Below are positions 7,116 through 15,500 of a stretch of DNA of 47,308 nt, piece by piece (the first letter of the stretch is position 1; every line of letters starts with the position of its first letter). Under the pieces are notes generated by a model, which was not told the origin of the DNA, searched no databases, and saw only the letters and a program-made list of their open reading frames with translations. The DNA comes from Mariaggregatimicrobium sp964498785 (GTDB lineage Bacteria; Zhuqueibacterota; Zhuqueibacteria; Thermofontimicrobiales; Thiofontviventaceae): NCBI GenBank assembly GCA_964498785.1, contig CAZCJL010000053.1, forward strand, positions 1 through 47,308, read 5' to 3'. The position numbers and the translations under genes are program-made.

Positions 7116-8519
7116 ATGCCAGACCTGAACCAGACAATTCAACGAATCGATTCCACAGAAATGACAGACCTATTTGAAACACTTTACGGAACAGAACCGG
7201 AGCTGCTCGAAAGACAACGGCAGCGATACAAGAAACTCATCGCGGAGTACGAACAGAAATTCGGCGATGCAGACGTCCGGCTATTCAGCACCCCCGGTCG
7301 CACCGAGATCGGCGGCAATCACACCGATCACAACAATGGCAGGGTATTAGCCGCCAGCGTCAATCTGGATTCTGTCGCAGTCTCGTCGAAGACTGAAGAT
7401 AATGTGATCACACTATATTCGGAAGGTTTCCCGGAAGCGTTTCAGGTTAAACTGGATAATCTGTCGCTAAAACAACAGGAACAGGGAACCACCACCGGCA
7501 TCATTCGCGGCATCGCTGCACGGTTCCGTGAACTGGGATTCAATATTGGCGGATTCAACGCCTGCCTCACCAGTAACGTGATGGTCGGCTCCGGACTCAG
7601 CTCCTCTGCGTCCATCGAAGTGCTGATCGGCACGATTTTGAACGAATTCTACAACGACGGGAAGGTTGCGGCAGAGCAGCTCGCGATCATCGGGCAATAT
7701 GCGGAAAATCACTACTTCGGCAAACCCTGCGGACTGATGGATCAAATGACCTGTGCGGTCGGCGGCATCGTGTCCATCGATTTTAAAGATACGATGAATC
7801 CGGTCGTCACAAAAGTGAATTTCGATTTCAGCTCCGTGGATTACAAATTACTGGTCGTGGATACCGGCGGCAGCCACGCCGACCTCACCGACGATTACGC
7901 ATCCATCCCTGCCGAAATGAAAACTGTGGCGCAATATTTCAACGCCACTGTTGCCAGAGAATTAACACGGGAGCAAGTCATCGAAAACATACCTGCCCTG
8001 CGCAGGAAAGTCGGCGACCGGGCGATACTGCGTGTGCTGCATTTCCTGTCAGACAACCAGCGAGTGCTAGAACAAGGCGCCGCGCTGGAAAACAATGATT
8101 TCCCGGGATTTTTGCAGCTCGTCCGGGAATCCGGCAACTCCTCGTTCCGCTGGCTGCAAAACTGCTACACCATCAAAAAACCGGATGAACAGGGCGTCTC
8201 CCTCGCACTAAAACTCACCGAAGACTACCTCCGCCACCTCGACGACGGCGCCTGCCGCGTCCACGGCGGCGGCTTTGCGGGGACGATTCAGGTTTTTATG
8301 CCTGCTGGGGCGGTAGAACAATATGTGCGGGAAATGGAAGGGGTGTTTGGGGAAAATTCGGTGCTGGTGCTTGATATCCGACCAGTGGGGACGATGGGGG
8401 GTATGATTTATGATTCACTTTCAAAAGGCAAGTATCGAAACCGACGTACGATCATCTACACTCTCAGCTCCGCGATCGTCGTTTTCATTGTCTTTTCACA
8501 GTTCGGGATTTTGGGGTAG
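7116..8519 (+). CDS. galK: Galactokinase
   Basis: Phosphorylates galactose at C1 with ATP (Leloir pathway, cytoplasm). The ATG at 7116 is preceded by AGAGGA at 7104-7109; an upstream in-frame ATG at 6954 lies in repeat sequence and is rejected. GHMP-kinase motifs are in order: PGRTEIGGNHTDHNNG near residue 59 (galactokinase signature), GSGLSSSASIE near 157 (ATP-binding loop) and RVHGGGFAG near 381 (motif 3). The enzyme fold should end near IRPVGT at about residue 430. A further 35 residues follow, including a hydrophobic run (YTLSSAIVVFIVFSQFGIL) that could be a membrane helix, which is unusual for this soluble enzyme. A terminator follows immediately. Confidence 0.9.
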   Translation: MPDLNQTIQRIDSTEMTDLFETLYGTEPELLERQRQRYKKLIAEYEQKFGDADVRLFSTPGRTEIGGNHTDHNNGRVLAASVNLDSVAVSSKTEDNVITLYSEGFPEAFQVKLDNLSLKQQEQGTTTGIIRGIAARFRELGFNIGGFNACLTSNVMVGSGLSSSASIEVLIGTILNEFYNDGKVAAEQLAIIGQYAENHYFGKPCGLMDQMTCAVGGIVSIDFKDTMNPVVTKVNFDFSSVDYKLLVVDTGGSHADLTDDYASIPAEMKTVAQYFNATVARELTREQVIENIPALRRKVGDRAILRVLHFLSDNQRVLEQGAALENNDFPGFLQLVRESGNSSFRWLQNCYTIKKPDEQGVSLALKLTEDYLRHLDDGACRVHGGGFAGTIQVFMPAGAVEQYVREMEGVFGENSVLVLDIRPVGTMGGMIYDSLSKGKYRNRRTIIYTLSSAIVVFIVFSQFGILG

Positions 8520-8535
8520 ACTAAAATGGTTTTGG

Positions 8536-8562
8536 AAAGAGCCCGGGGAGTGGGGCTCTTTT
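8536..8562 (+). terminator. Rho-independent terminator after galK
   Basis: The nine-base stem AAAGAGCCC (8536-8544) pairs perfectly with GGGCTCTTT (8553-8561) around an eight-base GC-rich loop and runs into TTTT. It sits 17 bases after the galK stop. It also lies downstream of the convergent gene ending at 8611 and could serve both. Confidence 0.8.
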
Positions 8563-8610
8563 GACGAAGAAGTAGCGTGATATTATTCTAATTTAGTAAA
8601 ATAAGCTTTT

Positions 8611-9057
8611 TCATCTAATTGTGCTTAGGATGTCTTTAACAACTTTGTTGAGGGAACTGCCAATAAATTCATCTATAGATCCATTACAACTGGAACTAGC
8701 TTCTTTTATACATCCCGTTTTTGTATCTATTATTTTTAATGTTATTGCCATTATATTATTAATTTTCATTAAATTGCCTGATATTATTTTTAATGCTCCA
8801 AATTCTTTTGCTATTTTGATCATATCATTTTTACTTGTTTGGTGCGAAGAAGCAGAAATTATTTTAACAATAGAGATTTTATTATTCTTATGCAAATAAT
8901 TACTAAGATTTGTATTAATTCTTCTAACCTCACTTGAAGATATATTTTTTTTGCAATTAAGTTGCTTCATTATTACAGGTGTGCTTTGAGCGAAATTTGA
9001 TTCAAAATAGCCTATGCAAATAATTATTAGAACAACGATTACCATCACCCGTCTCAT
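8611..9057 (-). CDS. Small secreted CsgG/FlgO/TolB-N-like protein
   Basis: The ATG at 9057 lies five bases after AGGAGG; a GTG one codon upstream is also possible. A signal peptide (residues 1-25, VMVIVVLIIICIG, ending NFAQ) precedes a single domain. Its pattern is N-terminal LSNYLHKNNKISIV, then AKEFGALKIISGNLMKI, then ITLKIIDTKTG. That is how CsgG/FlgO/TolB-N-type periplasmic domains read (AKELGA..IVSG, then ARLIDVKTG). At 148 residues it is a stand-alone domain. It is the last gene of the AT-rich minus-strand cluster, 147 bases after the TPR gene, and its fold matches the C-terminal part of the 11166-12575 product. The function is unknown; a role in an envelope complex is inference. Confidence 0.6.
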   Translation of the reverse strand: MRRVMVIVVLIIICIGYFESNFAQSTPVIMKQLNCKKNISSSEVRRINTNLSNYLHKNNKISIVKIISASSHQTSKNDMIKIAKEFGALKIISGNLMKINNIMAITLKIIDTKTGCIKEASSSCNGSIDEFIGSSLNKVVKDILSTIR

Positions 9058-9203
9058 CACGACCTCCTGTTTTGTTTTGACACAGTATAGAATAGAGAAT
9101 TAAATATTTATCAAAAGGTTTAAAATAAAATAATTGAATTGATTTAGTTTAAATATTCTATACATACAGTTGTTGCAATTTACGGGCCAAAAATATGCAG
9201 TGA

Positions 9204-11090
9204 CTAGTTATCATCAAATGATAATCTGTCTTTTATTAGCTTTAATCGTTTCGTGCCAAGAAAAATCCAAGATAATGCAGCAAAGATAGGAACTCCCAAT
9301 GCAAAAAATTCTCCTGCATTTGCCATTTTAGTAAAAATGTTATTGCCATCACCAAAGAAAATTGCACAATAGAATACAAAAATGAAATACAACATCGAAA
9401 TAAATATTGCGTACGCAAACCTCCTTTCTGCTGAATATTGTAATTTAATGAGGCTAATATCTTTGTTTGTTTCCATTGATTTTATTTGTCGAGTTAAATT
9501 TAGATATATGAAGAACAATAATATTAATGTCGTGATAACAGACGAAACAATAATAATTTTAATTATTGATTCCGATTGTCTGATTTTTTTAAACTCACTT
9601 TGGAATTCTTTATTATTGGGATCAAGTTTTAAGAGTTCTTTGAGATATAATTTTGCTTCAGATACTCTTTTTCCGGCAAAGGCATTCTTAATCTTTTTTT
9701 GCAAGATATTAATATTGTTCTGCTTAGATAAATCTAAATATATACTATTTATTTCTTTGAAATTATTATCAATTAAAAAAACTATTTTTAAATAAGCTAA
9801 TGCGAGTTCATGGTTATCATTGTTCATCTGTGATATTCCCATTTGATAGTATGACCCAAGTTCTGCTTTCGTCAAATCCTCTTTGAAGTTATTACTAAGA
9901 TCAGGTCTCAAGACTTTTATGGCTAGCAGTTGTTCTTTTGCTTTCTCATATTCATCATGTTCCAATGCTTGCTTGGCAGCTTCTTCCGCTGTTTTCGCCT
10001 TTAAAGTTATTCCGAGGTTTTGAGCGGCTAATTTTAATTCATTAAAAGCTCTATTTTTGTCATTATTATTTTGAGCATATACAAGAGAGTTGGTGTAGTA
10101 ATTATAAGCTCGAGACCACTCCCTACGACTTTTTGCACTTTTTGCTGTAATATACCAATAATCGCATAACTTTTTTAATGCATCTTCTACACCTTGTCGT
10201 GCAGTGGAATTTGAGGGATCAATTTCTAATACTTTTTTATAATACGATATGGAATTTTCCCAATCCTTGGATTTGTTTTTCTGCAAAGAGGTCTCTCCTT
10301 TGGATAAAAATTGTGAAATTTCATATTGTCTTTTCTTTTGTTCTTCAATTTCTCGTAAAAGCTTTTGTGCTTCCTTATTATCGCGTTCATAATCTAAAAT
10401 TTTTTTTAAATGGATAATTGCCTCATTCCAATTTTTAAGATCTTTATATATATAAATAATTTTCATCCTTGCTTCAGTATAATGAGGATTAATATTTATT
10501 GCTTGCTCTAGCGAATATTTAGATTCACTAATTTTGTTTTGTACCAATTGACATATGCCAAGTTTAAACCATATATTCTCATTATTTTTATCAATCTTAA
10601 GATACTTATTATATAAGTCAATATTGTTCTCAATTTTTCCCTGTTTTTCATTAAGTTCTATTAGTTGTAAATAAGCTTGAAGATTTTTATTGTTAATTTG
10701 TATTGCATTCTCAAAATGAATCCGAGCATCACTAAATTGGTTTTTCCTTTTATATATTATACCTATTTTATTATGTAAGGTATCATTTTTAGGGCTTTTA
10801 GTAACTGCACTAAGTAAGTTAGATAAGGCATAGTCATCAAAATCACTTCCAAGTTGACAATATATTAGTCCCTTGATTTTATAAGCTTCTGCAACTAATT
10901 TGTCATTTTTGTATTGATATTTATCGATTATGTCGCTACATATGTCCAAGCCTTTTTCTAATTCTTTTTTATTAAGAGTTTTTAAGTCTTGTTTTCTTAG
11001 CCAATCAAACTGTTTTTCTTGGGCAAAATTATTATTCAGATTCATTAATATAATAAACGCTATTAGGAAAAGCCGGATTGAAGTTTTCAT
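9204..11090 (-). CDS. TPR protein with signal peptide and C-terminal membrane segments
   Basis: The ATG at 11090 follows GGAGGTC by six bases. A signal peptide (residues 1-24, LFLIAFIILMNLNNNFAQ) is followed by two blocks of tetratricopeptide repeats (about 30-330 and 350-490; for example LQAYLQLIELNEKQGK and WFKLGICQLVQNKISESKYSL). The C-terminus has three predicted membrane segments: IIKIIIVSSVITTLILLFFI, FAYAIFISMLYFIFVFYCAI and FFALGVPIFAALSWIFLG. The TPRs would face the periplasm as a protein-binding scaffold. The gene is AT-rich and lysine/asparagine-rich like its neighbours, and sits 75 bases after the BNR/FlgO-like gene, so co-transcription is likely. The partner and function are unknown. 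Confidence 0.75.
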   Translation of the reverse strand: MKTSIRLFLIAFIILMNLNNNFAQEKQFDWLRKQDLKTLNKKELEKGLDICSDIIDKYQYKNDKLVAEAYKIKGLIYCQLGSDFDDYALSNLLSAVTKSPKNDTLHNKIGIIYKRKNQFSDARIHFENAIQINNKNLQAYLQLIELNEKQGKIENNIDLYNKYLKIDKNNENIWFKLGICQLVQNKISESKYSLEQAININPHYTEARMKIIYIYKDLKNWNEAIIHLKKILDYERDNKEAQKLLREIEEQKKRQYEISQFLSKGETSLQKNKSKDWENSISYYKKVLEIDPSNSTARQGVEDALKKLCDYWYITAKSAKSRREWSRAYNYYTNSLVYAQNNNDKNRAFNELKLAAQNLGITLKAKTAEEAAKQALEHDEYEKAKEQLLAIKVLRPDLSNNFKEDLTKAELGSYYQMGISQMNNDNHELALAYLKIVFLIDNNFKEINSIYLDLSKQNNINILQKKIKNAFAGKRVSEAKLYLKELLKLDPNNKEFQSEFKKIRQSESIIKIIIVSSVITTLILLFFIYLNLTRQIKSMETNKDISLIKLQYSAERRFAYAIFISMLYFIFVFYCAIFFGDGNNIFTKMANAGEFFALGVPIFAALSWIFLGTKRLKLIKDRLSFDDN

Positions 11091-11165
11091 TATTTGACCT
11101 CCATATACTCAAAATTTATATACTGTCAATCATTGCAATGCCATATTCCAAACAAATTTTATCTA

Positions 11166-12575
11166 TTATTTAGGCTTTGGTGAAGGCAATTCGGATTTAT
11201 TCTGTTTAACATTAGCATGCTTATTTATAAAATACATCAGAATCATTCCGCTTATAGTTCCAGAAAGGTACCACTTTAAATTTTTTTTGTTAAAAATATT
11301 TTTTCTCCAAGGATACTTAATTTTCAGAGCTTCAGAAATCTCATCTCCGATCTTTTTTATAATGGTATTAAAATAATCACCTTCTCTTTTAATGCTAAGT
11401 TCGAGTTTATACTCATCTTTTGAATAGCTATATGCTATAAAAGTTTTGATTTGTATCCTGTCTGGATCTGCGATCATATTACCCGATATAATCGAGCTGA
11501 GACCATTATTTTTCGCATACTTTCTTAATTGGTTTACTGGTTGACTAGTATTCGATATTCGCGGGAATAAATTTTTATTAAGTATGACTATTCTATTTTT
11601 TTTGTTTAATTCCCTAGTTAATCCGCGAAATATTTTATAGCTTTCCCAGCTTGCTAAGCCTATGCTGCTAAATTCCACGATTCCAATCTGTGGAGTATAA
11701 AAATCATAAGAAAATATTTTCCGGTCTAAGCTGGTTAAAAATAGAACATAGGGCTTTCGGTTGTTCAGTGAAATAGAAGATGGGGAGAATCTAAAATTCT
11801 CAAGACCATCATTCATTGAATGCCAAGCATATCCCGAACTATCCGCCCAGAATATCTCTCCCGAACTTGACAGAACAAAAATCGTCTTTGTATTGTAATA
11901 GTCTGAAACAATGTCTACAATGTTATAATCTGATTTGCTAGATTGTTTGAGCCAAATTAATTCTTTGTTTGATACTTTCCCCTTGTGGATGCCACTTGCA
12001 GTTGCAAAAAATAAAACATCTATATCTCCAGTCGGTGAGATAATGATTTTGTTAACTATTAGATTTTTTTTGATATTTATTTCTGAAAACTTTCCATTGG
12101 ACCAAACAAAGAATCCTGTTGAAGTTAACATGTATAAAATATCATGATTAGGATTTGGTGAAATTACAATTGACAAAGTATTTATCCTATTAAATGCAAG
12201 ATGTTTCCATTCTTCTCCTTTATCTGCGCTCTTAAAAACCCCATTATCTGTACAGGCATAAATTATATTAGATTTGTATTGATTTAGTGTTAGTGAGTTA
12301 ATTTTTTTACAATTTAATCCCTTTTTCTTTATTTTCCATGTACGTCCTTGATTGTCAGATTTCTTAAAAATTGAATCATTTTCAACAATAAATAATGTAT
12401 TCGGATTACTTGGATCGACAAGTATTTTGCTTATTTCCGCGGATAAATATTTTGGATTTAGTGTTTTTATCAATGTCCATCTATTTTCACTAGAATATGA
12501 ATGCGCACTATGTAGAAATAAATATAACAATAGAAATTTAATAAACGTTGTGTTATATGTGATTTTCAATTTCAT
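11166..12575 (-). CDS. BNR-repeat protein with CsgG/FlgO-like domain and C-terminal membrane anchor
   Basis: The start is set at the ATG at 12575 because AGAGGA lies just upstream; a longer start at 12590 has none. A signal peptide (FIKFLLLYLFLHSAHS) is followed to about residue 270 by BNR/VPS10-like propeller repeats (SDNQGRTWKIKKKGL, SADKGEEWKHL). Residues from about 275 to 425 match a CsgG/FlgO/TolB-N-like domain: IVEFSSIGLASWESY, LTRELNKKNRIVIL, YAKNNGLSSIISGNM. One membrane helix follows (WYLSGTISGMILMYFI) with a short basic/proline tail. It lies between the giant BNR protein and the TPR protein, and shares the propeller type with the former and the FlgO-like domain with the 8611-9057 product. 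The function is unknown. Confidence 0.65.
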   Translation of the reverse strand: MKLKITYNTTFIKFLLLYLFLHSAHSYSSENRWTLIKTLNPKYLSAEISKILVDPSNPNTLFIVENDSIFKKSDNQGRTWKIKKKGLNCKKINSLTLNQYKSNIIYACTDNGVFKSADKGEEWKHLAFNRINTLSIVISPNPNHDILYMLTSTGFFVWSNGKFSEINIKKNLIVNKIIISPTGDIDVLFFATASGIHKGKVSNKELIWLKQSSKSDYNIVDIVSDYYNTKTIFVLSSSGEIFWADSSGYAWHSMNDGLENFRFSPSSISLNNRKPYVLFLTSLDRKIFSYDFYTPQIGIVEFSSIGLASWESYKIFRGLTRELNKKNRIVILNKNLFPRISNTSQPVNQLRKYAKNNGLSSIISGNMIADPDRIQIKTFIAYSYSKDEYKLELSIKREGDYFNTIIKKIGDEISEALKIKYPWRKNIFNKKNLKWYLSGTISGMILMYFINKHANVKQNKSELPSPKPK

Positions 12576-12597
12576 GGTTTCCTCTAACAAGTTTTTA

Positions 12598-15500
12598 TTA
12601 TCTCAAATAAACCATTTTGATGTATTTCTGAAAATCGCTGGCTTTGAAGTAACAAAAATACACACCAGTGGAAACCTGAATGTTATAATTGTTTAAGCCA
12701 TTCCAATCAATATTATAGTAACCACTAGATTGTAATTCATTATTTTTTAATATTCTTATTAATTCACCAACTATGTTATAGATTTTTATTGTTACTCTGC
12801 TAGCTTTCGGTAGAGAATAGCTTATAGAAGTTATATGATTAAATGGATTTGGAAAATTTTGTTTTAATTGGTAATTATCTGGTTCCAACGATATTTGAAA
12901 ACTACTCTTTTCTATGAAATTTTTAGATCCTACAGCTATGCGAAGTCTCTTGCTAACAATAGCACTTAGGGATTGATAAGTATAATAATTATTATTTTTT
13001 AAATTGTATGTAGATTTTATTTTAGGATCTATTAAATAAATATCGTAATCTTTAAAAATAGAATCAGAAAAAATAAATTCAAGTTGGATAGGAGAATTTT
13101 GTATATTTGTGGCTACTTCAAAATCCCAAAAATCACCTTCTAGAAAAGGTGCATGAAAGTCCGTGGTATAATTGCCAGATTTCTGATTCCATTTGGAATG
13201 AGGCAAGAAGACTGAAATATATTCGCCTACTATCGGCGGCTCATAAAGATCAAACTGATCCCATCCATCAGATGCTTCATTTCTGACACCAATATAATTA
13301 TAAGAGTCTATCGAATTCAGGCATTTTGCTATTATTTGAATAGACCAACCATTCGGTTGTGTATTAGATGGAGTTTTTTCATATCCTGTTAAATCGCTTG
13401 GGATGCTTAAATTTGCCGCTTGATGATGTTTGATTAAATATCCTTCCCAGGGTTCAAGGTATTCTATCTCATTTCCGCAAACCCATCTTCCTTGATATGT
13501 ACAAATATTTAATTTACTTACAGCTCCATCAATACTTAATTTTTCAACCGGGATCTTAAAATTGTATGGATTCGCGAAAGTCGTCCAGGATGTATCAATT
13601 GGGATCTCAAATGGTTCTTCTTTCGATGTTTTAACAGATTGTCCTGTACCAGTGTAAATGACTTGTCCCTGTTTCTTAACAATGAGCCAATAACTTTTGC
13701 CTGGTCGAAACTTTGAGGTGTCCGGGCATTCAACAAATCCGCCGGAATCATAATCAAAAATGCGCCAGTGAAGAAGTTTAAGTCCCAGATTTTTACTGAG
13801 CAAAGAATCTATGTTCGGATTATCCAACTCCAGCGGAATCGAAAACAGGCGATAGCTATTTTTAGTATCTCCAGAATGTAGGGTTTGATAAATCCACGAG
13901 CTATCTGTTTTCACTTCTCCTCTGCCTTCAACACGAACTTGAATTGAATAGTATGAATTCGCTGGTACACGGCAGTGATTGCCTAGTGAATCTTCAGCAA
14001 ATAAGTAATATTCAACACCGCGTGTAGTAACACAATTTGATGGTATTTTTGCTTCATATTTATCGTTATTGCTCTCAGACATTTCCAGTTCATGGAAAGC
14101 CGGTTCACTACCCATTCGGAAATACACGGATGCTCGAGCAACTCCGGAAACATTGTCCTGGATCGTTGCTGATATTGTGGTTTCAGAGCATTTTGGCACA
14201 ATACTTAATGGTTCGTGCGAAATTTCTGGCGGATCATCATCGCCGCTTCCTGCCCCGGTTAACTCAATTTTTAACTTTTGATTATTTATTGCATCACTAT
14301 GGATAATTAATGTGTCCGTGTAGCTTTCTTCATGTGTAGGGCAGAAAGTTATTTTTACTTCTGTTGTCTCTTTGGCGGCTATCTTAAAAGCGATTTTGTC
14401 CGCTTTGTAAATATCGCTATTATATGTCAATATAACACCATGGATATTTACTTCATGATCTCCAAGATTATAAAGAACAACATTTTTCGATTTACACTCA
14501 TCAATTGGAACTATATCAAAATCGATGGTTGAATTAGGGGTGGCGATTTCCGGACGAATTCCTCGTCCGTAAAGCAGGACAATGTTATTTCCTCGAAATT
14601 TATTGCTTTTAATTATCAATGTGTCTGGATATTCGCCGGAGGTATCAGGCTGAAATATAATAGTAATGAATAATGTTGAGTCTGGCAATACTTCTCCTGA
14701 ATAAGGTGTGATAGTATAAACATTATTGTATTCTAAGACGTAAATATTTCTAATTTTAAGAGTATCATCACCGTTGTTTTTTATTTTAAATGTCCAGTCA
14801 GATGAATCGCTAATCCGGATGTTTCCGAAATTATGCTTGTTTTCTAATTCGACTTCAGGCGCAATTCCCTGCCCTTCCAAACTTACCACAACTCGTGGAT
14901 TATCAGGATCATCGCAACAAATAGTCAGGATGTCTTCGTAAAAAAGCTGGGCATCTGGATTAAATTCTACTATAAGGAAGAATGTATCACCAGGTGCAAT
15001 ATTTGTGTCTGTACTATCAATGCTAAAATGAGTTGGCTTAACACAAAAATTTACTTTTAGCGTATCATTCCCTGTATTGAAAATAGCAATGCTATCATTC
15101 TTTGAACTACCAACAGCAGTTGGATCGAATTTTATCGCATTTTTATCCAAACTAATTTTCGGAGCAATTCCTTTTCCCAGAATTTCGATTGATGTTGTAT
15201 CTTCGAAATCTTCTCCATCGAACGAATCGCTATAAATATTTAGCGTATTAGGATAATTTTGCCTTTCCTGCGGAGCAAAAGCAATTTTTACAGAAAGACT
15301 TCCTTTTGGTGCAATTTGTCCAGAATCTGGGTGAATTTCGTATACACCATCCTCCTCTGTAAATTTCATTTTTGAGATGGTGAGTACATCTTCACCGGTA
15401 TTTTTTATAATGAATGTTTTTTCTGCTGAGTTTGGGATTTTTACCAGGCCGAAATCAATAGTATCTTTATCAATTTGTATAAGAGGAGCGATTCCTGTAC

